Assembly (NCBI GenBank): GCA_002413395.1
Contig: DHWX01000122.1
Location: 1 to 43,163 of the forward strand
DNA length: 43,163 bases
Direction: 5' to 3'
Source: Polaromonas sp. UBA5171
GTDB taxonomy: Bacteria; Pseudomonadota; Gammaproteobacteria; Burkholderiales; Burkholderiaceae_C
Shown here: one piece after another, positions 24,790-33,801 of the stretch
How the letters are laid out: every line of letters starts with the position of its first letter
How positions within the stretch are numbered: the stretch's first letter is position 1
Notes under the pieces: generated by a model
What the model was told of the DNA's origin: nothing
Seen by the model: only the letters and a program-made list of their open reading frames with translations
Database searches by the model: none
Program-made: the position numbers and the translations under genes

Positions 24790-26085
24790 TCAGTCATACA
24801 CCTCGGCGTCGGGGTCCGTCGCTTCCAGCTCGTAGCTGGCGGCCAGCATGGCCAGACGGCCGATCACACCGTACATGTAAAACCGGTTCGGGCTGCTGGA
24901 GCCGGGTTTTTCACCCGGCTGCGGCAGACGCCCGCTGTCGGCAAAGGCCAGCGGGACAAAGCTGGCGCCGGGAGCGTTGAGGTTTTCGTCCACGCCACGC
25001 TCGGCGTGCACGCGGTAAAACCCGCCAACCACATAGCGATCCATCATGTAGACCACTGGCTCGGCCACCGCGTCGTTGACGCGTTCGTTGGTCAACACGC
25101 CTTCCTGAATGATGACTTCGGAGAGCAACTGGCCGTCTTTGGTGGTGCTCATCTTGTTTTTGGTCTTGCGGCTCAGCACTTCGAGGTCTTTCACGTCGCG
25201 CACCGTCATGATGCCCATGCCGTAAGTGCCGTTGTCGGCCTTGACCACGACAAAGGGCTTTTCGTTGATACCGTACTCCTTGTATTTGCGCCTGATTTTT
25301 GTCAGCAGGGCATCGATGTTGGTGGTCAGGCAGTCCATCCCCCGGCCTTCGGTAAAGTTGACTGCACCGCAGTGTGCATACATCGGGTTGATGAGCCAGG
25401 GGTCAATGCCCAGCAGCTTGCCGAAGCGTTTGGAGACTTCCTCGTAAGCCTTGAAATGCCTGGACTTGCGCCGCACTGACCAGCCCGCGTGCAGCGGCGG
25501 CAGCAGGTATTGCTCGTGGAGGTCTTCGAGGATGCCCGGGATGCCGGCCGACAGATCATTGTTGAGCAAAATGGTGCAGGGATCGAACCCTTTGAGCCCC
25601 AGGCGCCGGTCGGTGCGAATCAGCGGCTCGATCGTGATCGACTCGCCAGTCGGCAGGTTCAGGGTGGTCGGCTCCTTGATGTCGGCATTGAGCGAACCAA
25701 GGCGCACATTCAGACCGGCCTGGTGAAAAATGCGCCTGAGCTGCAGCAGGTTCGACAGATAAAAGCTGTTGCGCGTATGGCTTTCGGGAACCAGCAGCAG
25801 GTTGCGCGCTTCCGGGCAGATTTTTTCAATGGCGGCCATGGCGGCCTGCACCGCCAGCGGCAGCATCTCGGGGGTCAGGTTATTCCAGCCACCAGGAAAC
25901 AGGTTGGTGTCGACCGGAGCAAGCTTGAAGCCGGCATTACGGATGTCGACCGAGCAGTAAAACGGCGGCGTGTGCTCCATCCACTCAAGCCGGAACCAGC
26001 GCTCTATGGCCGGTGTCGTGTCAAGGATGCGTTGTTCAAGCTCGTTGATGGGGCCGGTCAGGGCGGTGATAAGGTGCGGGACCAT
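24790..26085 (-). CDS. gshA: Glutamate--cysteine ligase, proteobacterial GshA type
   Basis: First enzyme of glutathione synthesis, 431 residues. The sequence fits the GshA family found in beta- and some other proteobacteria that is distinct from the E. coli type: FYCSVDIRNAGFKLAPVDTN, LLVPESHTRN, KADNGTYGMGIMTV and YMMDRYVVGGFYRVH are its recognisable blocks. The GTYGMG loop suggests ATP binding. ATG 26085 opens on the conserved start. It lies upstream of kup and gshB on the same strand. Confidence 0.9.
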   Translation of the reverse strand: MVPHLITALTGPINELEQRILDTTPAIERWFRLEWMEHTPPFYCSVDIRNAGFKLAPVDTNLFPGGWNNLTPEMLPLAVQAAMAAIEKICPEARNLLLVPESHTRNSFYLSNLLQLRRIFHQAGLNVRLGSLNADIKEPTTLNLPTGESITIEPLIRTDRRLGLKGFDPCTILLNNDLSAGIPGILEDLHEQYLLPPLHAGWSVRRKSRHFKAYEEVSKRFGKLLGIDPWLINPMYAHCGAVNFTEGRGMDCLTTNIDALLTKIRRKYKEYGINEKPFVVVKADNGTYGMGIMTVRDVKDLEVLSRKTKNKMSTTKDGQLLSEVIIQEGVLTNERVNDAVAEPVVYMMDRYVVGGFYRVHAERGVDENLNAPGASFVPLAFADSGRLPQPGEKPGSSSPNRFYMYGVIGRLAMLAASYELEATDPDAEVYD

Positions 26086-26202
26086 GCAGCCACTTTCGAT
26101 AGAGAGTTTTTGTTATGCAGTGTGGCGATAACACAGAGAAATTTTACGGATTTAAGTGATATGGGGGTGGTGCCCGAGCTTGCAAGAGCCGCTGGCAGAC
26201 TG

Positions 26203-27525
26203 TCAGGTTCGTACTTCGCCCTGCCCCAGCACCACGTATTTGAGCGAGGTCAACCCTTCGATGCCGACCGGCCCTCGGGCGTGAAACTTGTCAGTGCTGA
26301 TGCCAATTTCGGCACCCAGACCGAATTCAAAACCATCGGCGAAGCGGGTGCTCGCATTCACCATGACGCTGGCAGAATCAACCTCGCGCAAAAACTGCTG
26401 GGCGTGCATGTGATCGCGCGTGAGAATGGCATCGGTGTGGTGGCTGGAGTACTGGTTGATGTGGGCAATGGCTTCGTCAACGTCAGCGACCACCTTGATG
26501 CTGATGATGGGTGCAAGGTATTCCTCATACCAGTCCTGCTCGGTGGCGGATTGGATATTGGCGTCGGGAACTGCCACGAGAATGGCCCGTGCCTCGGCAT
26601 CGCAACGCATTTCCACGCCTTTGGCGGAGTAGATGGCGCCAATTTTTGGCAAAAAGTCGGTTGCCGCGCCGCGCGCCACCAGCAAGCTCTCCAGGGTGTT
26701 GCAGGGGCTGTATTTCTGCGTTTTGGCGTTGTCAGCCACCTTGACCGCCATGGCGACGTCGCAGGGGTCATCAACATACACATGGCAGTTGCCGTCGAGG
26801 TGTTTGATGACCGGCACTTTGGCCTCGCGGCTGATGCGCTCGATCAGGCCCTTGCCACCGCGTGGAATGATCACATCAACATACTGCGGCATGGTGATGA
26901 GCTGGCCGACGGCGGCGCGGTCGGTGGTGAGCACCAGTTGCACGGCGTTGATGGGCAGGCCTGCTTGCGTTAGCGCCTGCTGCACCAGCGCCGCCAGCGC
27001 CTTGTTGGACTCGATGGCCTCGGAGCCGCCGCGCAGTATGCAAGCGTTGCCGCTCTTGATGGCCAGCGCTGCGGCTTCAATCGTCACATTGGGGCGGCTC
27101 TCGTAAATCATGCCGAAAACGCCAATCGGCACGCGCATCTGCCCGACGCGAATGCCGCTGGGCTGCTGCTTCATGCCGGAGATGCTGCCAATCACATCGG
27201 GCATGGCGGCCAGTTGCTCGCAACCCAGCGCCACGGTTTCGATATCTTTTGGGCTGAGTTTGAGCCGATCCAGCAGTGGGCCGGCTAACCCGGCTGCTTC
27301 AGCCTGTTCCAGATCGAGCCGGTTGGCCGATTGCAGCACCGCAATGTTCTGCCGCAGCAGCGCCGCCAAACCCAAAAGCGCTCTGTTTTTACTGGCTGTT
27401 GATGCCCGTGCGATCTGAGCTGAAGCCACTTTTGCCTTTGCACCCAGGGCATCCATCAAGCGCACGAGCTCACTGCTGATTGGGCTGTTTTTGGCCATGG
27501 TATTTGGGAGATCAGGAGCGTTCAT
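26203..27525 (-). CDS. proA: Gamma-glutamyl phosphate reductase
   Basis: Aldehyde-dehydrogenase-fold enzyme of proline synthesis, 440 residues. It reduces gamma-glutamyl phosphate with NADPH. The catalytic cysteine lies in KYSPCNTLESLLV; other family blocks are GVFGMIYESRPNVT, LRGGSEA, IPRGGKGLI and SVMVNASTRFADGFEFGLGAEIGIS. The ATG at 27525 is taken; a second ATG at 27498 (MAKNSPISS) is also possible, and upstream non-ATG codons are not needed. GGAGG is visible but very close to 27525. It lies 41 bp after the small hypothetical gene and probably shares its transcript. Confidence 0.95.
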   Translation of the reverse strand: MNAPDLPNTMAKNSPISSELVRLMDALGAKAKVASAQIARASTASKNRALLGLAALLRQNIAVLQSANRLDLEQAEAAGLAGPLLDRLKLSPKDIETVALGCEQLAAMPDVIGSISGMKQQPSGIRVGQMRVPIGVFGMIYESRPNVTIEAAALAIKSGNACILRGGSEAIESNKALAALVQQALTQAGLPINAVQLVLTTDRAAVGQLITMPQYVDVIIPRGGKGLIERISREAKVPVIKHLDGNCHVYVDDPCDVAMAVKVADNAKTQKYSPCNTLESLLVARGAATDFLPKIGAIYSAKGVEMRCDAEARAILVAVPDANIQSATEQDWYEEYLAPIISIKVVADVDEAIAHINQYSSHHTDAILTRDHMHAQQFLREVDSASVMVNASTRFADGFEFGLGAEIGISTDKFHARGPVGIEGLTSLKYVVLGQGEVRT

Positions 27526-27566
27526 GCCTCCATTTTGCCCGCAATCGCAGGCAATAAGAATGGCGG

Positions 27567-27971
27567 TCAACCGAGTTGCACGGCTTGCCCCTGCAAATCA
27601 AAAGGGATGAAAGCAGCAATCTCGCCGCGTTTGATGGCTTCCACCATGCGTTGCAGCGGCATTTCGGCGTCTTCGCTGCTGGGGGCCTGGTTGCCTGTGC
27701 CTGACAGCGCAGCCGTAAAGACAATCCCCCACTCATGGCCGAACTGGTGAGACTCGTTCACCAGCTCGGCAAATGAGTCAATTTCATAAGGACGCTTGTC
27801 TGCATACATCAGCGGCACCAATGCACCCCCTTCGCCAGCCTCGAAGCGCTCACGCTGCGCGGGAGTGCTGTCCTCGGGCAGTTCGATGGCGGTAAATACA
27901 AACAGCAGGCGCTGCGGAGCACTCTGGGCGCGGGCGGCCTGAAGGAGCTCATCAAAACTAGAAATGTCCAT
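27567..27971 (-). CDS. Conserved hypothetical protein
   Basis: Protein of 134 residues, acidic, cytoplasmic, with no motif I can tie to a function. Notable blocks are RLLFVFTAIELPED, GEGGALVPLMYADKRP and EDAEMPLQRMVEAIKRGEI. Similar small proteins in Comamonadaceae are often labelled ribonucleotide reductase subunit alpha, but the sequence bears no resemblance to that enzyme, so I do not use the name. ATG 27971 (MDISSF) is preferred to the in-frame TTG 12 bases upstream. It precedes proA on the same strand. Confidence 0.75.
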   Translation of the reverse strand: MDISSFDELLQAARAQSAPQRLLFVFTAIELPEDSTPAQRERFEAGEGGALVPLMYADKRPYEIDSFAELVNESHQFGHEWGIVFTAALSGTGNQAPSSEDAEMPLQRMVEAIKRGEIAAFIPFDLQGQAVQLG

Positions 27972-28046
27972 GGCACCATCCAATAATGAAAAAGGGGAGC
28001 AAGAAATGCGCTGGCCCTGTTAATTAAAACCAGTCATCCCCATCTC

Positions 28047-28640
28047 TTAAGGAGAAAGGGTACTCGAATAGTCTGCCAACACTGGCCGCAAGCGCTCGCC
28101 TTTGCGCGACTGCACCGTGCCCATGCTGACGAAGCACAGCGCGTGTTCGCCCTGCGACAAGTTGAACAGCGTGCGCAGCCCTGGCGATTTCAGGGCCTTG
28201 CCGCTGGTCAGCGCCGAGCCATAGCCCAATGCGGTGGCCATGAGCAGCATGTTCTGCACCGCGCAGCCTGCGGAAACGATGCGCTCATGCAGGTCGATCT
28301 CCGGGTCACCACGCGCGCCATCAACCACCACCAGCATGAGTAGCGGGGAGCGGTGCGCCTTTTCCCGCGCCTGCGCCACCTGCCCGGGTGTGGCCGCGGC
28401 GTCGCGCTCAATCAATGCCGCTCCAAAAACGTCGGCCAGCCGGCCCCGTGCATCCTGCGGCACCAGCACAAAGCGCCAAGGCAAAAGCTGGCCGTGGTCG
28501 GGGGCAGACGCCGCGGCGCTCAGAATCATGGCCAATTGATCCGCATCGGGCGCGGGTGCCTGCAATCGCTTGGGCAAAATGGTTTGGCGCGTCTGCATCA
28601 GCAGCGCAGCCATGTTCGCCAATTCGCTGTTGGACGTCAC
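28047..28640 (-). CDS. Nitroreductase family protein
   Basis: FMN-dependent oxidoreductase of about 197 residues in the small nitroreductase family. Supporting blocks are AAASAPDHGQLLPWRFVLV (flavin-binding start), SPLLMLVVVDGA, SAGCAVQNMLLMATALGYGSA and FVSMGT. The GTG start at 28640 overlaps the nnrS stop (GTGA), so translation is coupled. The natural substrate is unknown. Its place at the end of an operon with nrdJ and nnrS suggests a role in nitrosative or anaerobic metabolism, which is inference. Confidence 0.87.
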   Translation of the reverse strand: MTSNSELANMAALLMQTRQTILPKRLQAPAPDADQLAMILSAAASAPDHGQLLPWRFVLVPQDARGRLADVFGAALIERDAAATPGQVAQAREKAHRSPLLMLVVVDGARGDPEIDLHERIVSAGCAVQNMLLMATALGYGSALTSGKALKSPGLRTLFNLSQGEHALCFVSMGTVQSRKGERLRPVLADYSSTLSP

Positions 28641-29959
28641 CCTGGTCGCCCATCACTGCGCAGGCGGCCATACCAGGCACCCAGGCGCACGCCCCAAACG
28701 ATCATCGCGGTGGCCCACAGCACAGCTGCAGCCAGCAGCAGCCCACCTGTCAGCGGGCTCTGCGCCGCCGCTGCAATGCGCAGCACCGTAGCCGTCTGCA
28801 ACAGCCAGAACAGCGACCAGACGAGGCGGTCGGCTACCAGTGTGCGGCCGCTGTGACCACAGGAAACGCGCGTGACCATGGCGAGCAGCAACGAAGTCAG
28901 GCAGCCCATGGTGAGGGCATGCAGGGCCCCCAAACCCAGCACAGGTGCACCCTGCAGCAGCCCCAGCAGCTGCGAAACGCCACCCAGTACCAAAGCCAAA
29001 CCAAGCCACATAAAACCGATATACAGCATTGCCAACAGGCGATTCTTGAGACTTTGCACCAACCCCCAGACCCAAGCCAGCCAAAGCAGCACAGCGCCCA
29101 CCACCAGCTCAAAGAGGCCGCGCGCGAGCACCCACAGCCAGCCAGCCGAGCCTTGCAGCGGGCCATCAAGTTCTACCCACACCGCAGCTACCTCCACTGT
29201 GGCAGCCGCCAGCATCAGCCACAACACCCAGAACGGACGCCAAACCGCGACCATTGGCATCGCGCTGGAGGTAAAGAAGGGAATCATGCGGTGTGCCACT
29301 GAAACGAACACCACCAGAACGAAACCCCACAGACCGGTGAGCACGCAGGCCAGCGCGACGGCAGGGGCATCCAGCAGCTGACTGAGTATCAGACCCGCCA
29401 GACTGAAACAACCCACGATGCAGGCTACGCCGATGGTGCGCGCATGCAATTGATCTTCAGCCCGGCTGAGCCTGATCAGCCGCCAGAACAAGCTGGTCAC
29501 CCAGAACAACCCGGCCCAGACCATGAGCAACGCGGCCACCGACACCAGCGCATGCAGATGTGCACCCGTCAGCCACAGCAGCCATCCCGTCGCTTGCAAC
29601 AATAGTGGCGCCAGCAACTGCCGGGCTTCAAGAGGCGGAACACCCAGCCACTTGGGTCCGGCGGTGAACAAAAAACCGGAGAAAAACAGCGGAGCAAAGC
29701 CAAAGGTCATCACCGCCCCGTGCACCAGCGACGGCGACAGTGCGTATGGCAGACCCAATACGCCGCTGGCCCGATCCAGCTGCACCAGCGCCCACCAGAC
29801 CCCCGACGCCACCAGCACCAGCATGGCCAGAAAAAATCCCAAACGATGAGGCGCGAGCAGCAGGTAGCCGATACGCCAGCGGCGGTCCAGCTTGGCCAGC
29901 TCCCGGGCGCCAGGCTTACCCCTGGTCACCCCCGAGGGAATGACCGGCCGCTGGATCAT
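28637..29959 (-). CDS. nnrS: NnrS family membrane protein
   Basis: Polytopic membrane protein of 440 residues with about twelve hydrophobic segments. The NnrS family contains heme and copper and is induced by nitric oxide; it protects against nitrosative stress. Family blocks are APHRLGFFLAM, HGAVMTFGFAPLFFSGFLFTA, AHRMIPFFTSS, HALTMGCLTSLLLAMVTRV and GHSGR. The start is placed at ATG 29959 because it overlaps the nrdJ stop as ATGA. Upstream in-frame starts would lie within nrdJ. The end overlaps the nitroreductase start. Confidence 0.92.
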   Translation of the reverse strand: MIQRPVIPSGVTRGKPGARELAKLDRRWRIGYLLLAPHRLGFFLAMLVLVASGVWWALVQLDRASGVLGLPYALSPSLVHGAVMTFGFAPLFFSGFLFTAGPKWLGVPPLEARQLLAPLLLQATGWLLWLTGAHLHALVSVAALLMVWAGLFWVTSLFWRLIRLSRAEDQLHARTIGVACIVGCFSLAGLILSQLLDAPAVALACVLTGLWGFVLVVFVSVAHRMIPFFTSSAMPMVAVWRPFWVLWLMLAAATVEVAAVWVELDGPLQGSAGWLWVLARGLFELVVGAVLLWLAWVWGLVQSLKNRLLAMLYIGFMWLGLALVLGGVSQLLGLLQGAPVLGLGALHALTMGCLTSLLLAMVTRVSCGHSGRTLVADRLVWSLFWLLQTATVLRIAAAAQSPLTGGLLLAAAVLWATAMIVWGVRLGAWYGRLRSDGRPG

Positions 29960-32382
29960 CCACAGCTTCCCAAATGACCGCATTGGGTGCAGTAGTCGCA
30001 GCCGTCCTTGCGAATGACGGCATGTGCTCCGCACTCACTGCATTTTTTTCCCGCCATGACGGGTGGCGTACCGTTGGCGGGAGCGTCTTCCTGATCCTGC
30101 AACAACTCATCTTGCGCCTGCTGACCAGTGGCGCGCTGCGCCAGAATGTTCTGGATGGCGTAAGCGATGGCGGCGACCTCCGAGTCATGCCACATCGGCA
30201 CCGGTGTGCCATCGGTCTTGTGGTGCACACCCAGGCGCACCGGACCGCGGTCCCAGGCAACCTTGCGCATGTCGCTGAGCGCTCGCTCCAGGAACCCGCC
30301 GCGCGCGGCCAGTGACAGCAAGCGCATGCTTGACGTAATCCATTGCTGCGACTCGCCGCTTTGACCCACCGGCATGAAAAACTCAATGGCGCGGTCCACC
30401 ATGGACACGCCATCAGCGCCAGGCACCGGTAAAAACGACACCAGAAGGTACAGGGTTTTGCGTCCCTCCTGCGTCCAGTACTCCACCTTTTCCGCCACCG
30501 CCGACAGCGCACCTTTGGGTCGGCTTTCAATGACCGTGCGCATGGGGTCAACAGCTACCGCCGATGATGGCGCCATGGCCGGTGCGTGCACTTCCAGCAC
30601 CGAGCCCAAAATGGCATTGGGTCGGTAGGTGGCCAAGCCTTTGAGGTGCGCACGCCAGGCCTGGCTGTACAACCCCTTGAAGTCCTCATAGGGGTAGTCG
30701 GCTGGCACATTGACGGTCTTGGAAATCGCCGTATCCACAAAGGGTTGCACCGCTTGCATCATGGCAATGTGGCCGTCCGCTGACATGTCGAGCGCGGAGA
30801 TGAAGTAGTCGGGCAACTGCTCCACGTTGCCGCCCAGTTCACGGTACAGGCGCCATGCATGATCTTCCACCGCATAGCTGGTGGTGCTGCCGTCAGACTC
30901 ACGCTTCTTGCGCCGGTACATCCACGAGAACGCCGGCTCTATGCCATTCGACGCGTTGTCGGCAAACGCCAGGCTGACCGTGCCCGTAGGGGCGATCGAC
31001 AACAGGTGACTGTTGCGAATACCATGCGCGCGAATGGCCTGCTGCAACTCGGCGGGTAACCGGCTGGCAAAGGTGCCAGGGGCCAGATAGCCGTCAGCGT
31101 TGAACTTCGGAAAAGCACCCTTTTCCCTGGCCAGCGCTACGGATGCGGCGTACGCCGCATCGCGCATGTGCTCGGCAATGCGCGCTGCCATATCCTGGCC
31201 CTCGGGCGCGTCGTAGCGCAGGCACAACATGCTCAACACGTTGCCCATGCCGGTAAAGCCCACGCCAATTCGGCGTTTGGCAGCGGACTCCTCGCGCTGC
31301 TGCGGCAGCGGCCAGAAGGTCACATCGAGCACATTGTCAAGCGCACGCACCTGGGTCGCGACAGATTTCCCGAACGCCTCAAAATCAAACGCTGGCACGC
31401 CGTCAAAGCCAAACGGGTGTCGCACAAAACGTGTCAGGATGATCGGCCCCAAGTCGCAGCAACCATAAGGTGGCAGCGGCTGCTCGCCACAGGGGTTGGT
31501 AGCGGCAATCGACTCGCAATAGCCCAGATTGTTATCCTGGTTAATATGGTCCAGAAACAGGATGCCGGGCTCTGCGAAGTCGTAGGCCGAACGCATCACG
31601 GTGTCCCAGAGCTCACGCGCTGGCAGCGTCTGATAGGCCCACAGACCGTCGGGACGCTGCAAGGCCCCTTGCGCGATGATCGCTGCACCAGGTTTGGCCC
31701 GATGCACCAGTTCCCAGGGCTGATCGTCAGCAAGCGCCTGCATGAATGCGTCGGATACGCCCACCGACACATTGAAATTGTTCCAGCGCCCCGGCGTGCG
31801 CTTGGCGGTGATGAATTCCTGCACATCGGGGTGGTCAATGCGCAGCACGCCCATCTGCGCGCCGCGTCGCGCACCGGCACTTTCCACCGTGGAGCAGGAC
31901 TGGTCAAACACATTGATGTAGCTGCATGGCCCGGATGCCATGGAAGCTGTGCCCTTGACCTCGGCGCCGCGCGGGCGAATACGCGAAAAATCGTAGCCGA
32001 CGCCACCCCCGCGCCGCATGGTTTCGGCAGCCTCGCGCAAAGCCTCGTAGATCCCTGGATAACCCTCATCATCCACACCCTGGATGCAGTCGCCCACGGG
32101 CTGCACAAAACAGTTGATCAGGGTGGCCTGAATCGCGGTGCCTGCGGCACTCATGATGCGACCCGCGCCAATGGCACCGGCGTGCAGGTTTTCCAGAAAC
32201 CGGGCCTCATGCACGGCGCGTTGCGCTTCAGGTTCGACTGAAGCGAGCGCTCTCGCGACGCGACGGTACACGTCCTCCAGCCCGTTCTCGCCGGATTTGA
32301 GGTATTTTTCCTTGAGCACATCATGACTGATGGGCTGAATTGCCATCAGGTCGTGCGGTTGACTAAAATTTTCGCGCTTCAT
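29956..32382 (-). CDS. nrdJ: Adenosylcobalamin-dependent ribonucleoside-diphosphate reductase (class II)
   Basis: Large single-subunit ribonucleotide reductase of 808 residues that works without oxygen by using coenzyme B12. Core blocks are INCFVQPVGD, RRGGGVGYDFSRIRPRG, CSTVESAGARRGAQMG, the active-site NPCGEQPLPPYGCCDLG and SIAPTGTVSLAFADN. The C-terminus has a zinc-ribbon-like CSECG ... CDYCTQCG cluster, typical of class II enzymes. No small NrdB subunit gene is nearby. ATG 32382 is the start; ATG 32346 is a second possibility. It is the first gene of an operon with nnrS. Upstream I looked for a cobalamin riboswitch and saw none. Confidence 0.92.
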   Translation of the reverse strand: MKRENFSQPHDLMAIQPISHDVLKEKYLKSGENGLEDVYRRVARALASVEPEAQRAVHEARFLENLHAGAIGAGRIMSAAGTAIQATLINCFVQPVGDCIQGVDDEGYPGIYEALREAAETMRRGGGVGYDFSRIRPRGAEVKGTASMASGPCSYINVFDQSCSTVESAGARRGAQMGVLRIDHPDVQEFITAKRTPGRWNNFNVSVGVSDAFMQALADDQPWELVHRAKPGAAIIAQGALQRPDGLWAYQTLPARELWDTVMRSAYDFAEPGILFLDHINQDNNLGYCESIAATNPCGEQPLPPYGCCDLGPIILTRFVRHPFGFDGVPAFDFEAFGKSVATQVRALDNVLDVTFWPLPQQREESAAKRRIGVGFTGMGNVLSMLCLRYDAPEGQDMAARIAEHMRDAAYAASVALAREKGAFPKFNADGYLAPGTFASRLPAELQQAIRAHGIRNSHLLSIAPTGTVSLAFADNASNGIEPAFSWMYRRKKRESDGSTTSYAVEDHAWRLYRELGGNVEQLPDYFISALDMSADGHIAMMQAVQPFVDTAISKTVNVPADYPYEDFKGLYSQAWRAHLKGLATYRPNAILGSVLEVHAPAMAPSSAVAVDPMRTVIESRPKGALSAVAEKVEYWTQEGRKTLYLLVSFLPVPGADGVSMVDRAIEFFMPVGQSGESQQWITSSMRLLSLAARGGFLERALSDMRKVAWDRGPVRLGVHHKTDGTPVPMWHDSEVAAIAYAIQNILAQRATGQQAQDELLQDQEDAPANGTPPVMAGKKCSECGAHAVIRKDGCDYCTQCGHLGSCG

Positions 32383-32923
32383 ATCACAATATCCTCAAGA
32401 TGTATCACCATCAAAACATGTTCGAACTGGTGGAAATGTCTGCTGCTGGGGCTACCTAAACCGGTCAAAAAATTGCATCCAGGTACGTCGCGAGTCTGGT
32501 TTTCCCCTAACCAATCCTGGCCCATCAGACTCTGGAAACGACTAGCCAGTGCTTGTCCAATTGTGTCGGACTGACACGCTACCGGCAGCGTTCGAAGAGA
32601 CTATAGCACGCTATAGGTAGTGTTTATGAGGATACAACAACAGGAATGAATATTCCCTCGATCTCAAATTATCAAGCAAAAAGCGCTATCAAGGTAATAA
32701 CTTTTTACACTTATTCGGCGTCGACCAGAACGTTTGTTTTACTACTAAAAAATTTGACCCGCAAGAGGCTTGGCGAGGATGTGACGGCTACCTGTCGGAG
32801 GTCTTGTCAGATTGCACCGGGCACGATCAGCCCGCTCACACGCTCAACGTGAATCAGGTCACCTGTCGCAACGGGTACAACGCCCGGATACCGGATCATT
32901 CGGCCACTATTCAATGCCGCTGC
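32383..32923. other. Intergenic region between nrdJ and ppiC
   Basis: This region of about 540 bp, partly AT-rich, holds no well-supported gene. It contains the nrdJ promoter side (32383-32640) with two inverted repeats listed separately. The part next to ppiC has a 30-codon minus-strand frame (32807-32899) in the same frame as ppiC, with coding-like composition, ending GDLIHVERVSGLIVPGAI. I cannot assign it to a family. Confidence 0.5.
32563..32616. promoter_or_regulatory. Two palindromes upstream of nrdJ
   Basis: GTGTCGGACTGACAC (32563-32577) has perfect five-base arms, and CTATAGCACGCTATAG (32601-32616) carries the self-complementary CTATAG twice. They lie 180-235 bp upstream of the nrdJ start. 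Either could bind a dimeric regulator; they do not match a NrdR box or an FNR box. Function is inferred from position only. Confidence 0.35.
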
Positions 32924-33772
32924 TCACTGCACCAGCGGCGTGTCGGCACCGCCCAGATCAATGCCTTCCACCAGCGCTTGCCCGACCAGCAGACTCATGT
33001 ACTGATGCAGGGCCCTGGCACGCGACTGCATGGTCAACAGGGCGGCAATGCGCTCGCGCACTTCCTCGTAATCTGGCTGCTTGCCGCTGCGGCGCTCCAA
33101 CACGTCGATGATGTGAAAACCGAAACGCGTGTGAAACAAGCGGGGATGCACTCCCACGGTCGACTGGGAGTACTTTTGGTGAAACAGTTCGCTGGCCAGT
33201 TCAGGCGCGCAATCATCCGGACTGATCCATCCGAGGTCACCGCCCTGGGTGCTGCTGGGGCAGTTTGACAACTCGGCCGCCAGCTGGGCGAAGCGCTCGG
33301 GGAGAACGCCCTTGTGCGAGAGCTCTAGCAGTGCCCGCTCGGCATGCACCGTGAGCGCCTGGACGTTGACGCCGGGCGTGACCGCAAACAGGATGTGCCG
33401 CACATGCAGCGCCTGCCCCACGACAAACTGCGGCTTGTGGGCTTCGTAATAGCGCAGGCCTTCGTCCTCTGTAGGCTGGGGGGTGACCACGTCCTGATCC
33501 ACCATGGTCTCGATGATCCCGCGCTCGGCCTCGTCAAGCTCGGGCGCCGTCAGTCCGGCGTGGCGCGGCAACAGGCCTGCCAGCACCGCCTGCTGGCGCA
33601 GCAGTTCGGAATAAGCCAATTCGCGCAGTGTGGCCAGGTCCGGGCGCTGCCCGGGCGCATGCAAAGCGATGCCGTTGATGCAGGCTGTCGGCAATGCCGC
33701 CTCGCTCACCGTGCTGGCGCATTGGCAGGCGCTGCTACCGCAGCCTGTGATCGTGGACGTCTGGATGCTCAT
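32924..33772 (-). CDS. PpiC-type (parvulin) peptidyl-prolyl isomerase of the nar operon
   Basis: Protein of 282 residues. The C-terminal parvulin domain is clear: LHVRHILFAV, AAELSNCPSSTQGGDLGWIS, ELASELFHQ and HTRFGFHIIDVLERR. The N-terminal half is helical and resembles SurA-like chaperone arms. There is no signal peptide. Instead the first 25 residues contain three cysteines (GCGSSACQCAS), which could bind a metal. ATG 33772 is chosen for the GAGG about seven bases upstream. It follows narI by 29 bp. Parvulin genes after narI are common in betaproteobacteria, so a role in nitrate reductase maturation is likely but unproven. Confidence 0.88.
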   Translation of the reverse strand: MSIQTSTITGCGSSACQCASTVSEAALPTACINGIALHAPGQRPDLATLRELAYSELLRQQAVLAGLLPRHAGLTAPELDEAERGIIETMVDQDVVTPQPTEDEGLRYYEAHKPQFVVGQALHVRHILFAVTPGVNVQALTVHAERALLELSHKGVLPERFAQLAAELSNCPSSTQGGDLGWISPDDCAPELASELFHQKYSQSTVGVHPRLFHTRFGFHIIDVLERRSGKQPDYEEVRERIAALLTMQSRARALHQYMSLLVGQALVEGIDLGGADTPLVQ

Positions 33773-33801
33773 TAAAATTACCTCGCTGATCAAACAATGT
33801 T

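Noticed and set aside
27567..27971. Name ribonucleotide reductase subunit alpha for the small gene before proA
   Set aside because: At 134 residues with none of the reductase motifs, the label seen on similar genes looks like propagated mis-annotation.
32383..32640. Cobalamin riboswitch before nrdJ
   Set aside because: I looked for the conserved B12-box pattern on the minus strand and found no convincing match.
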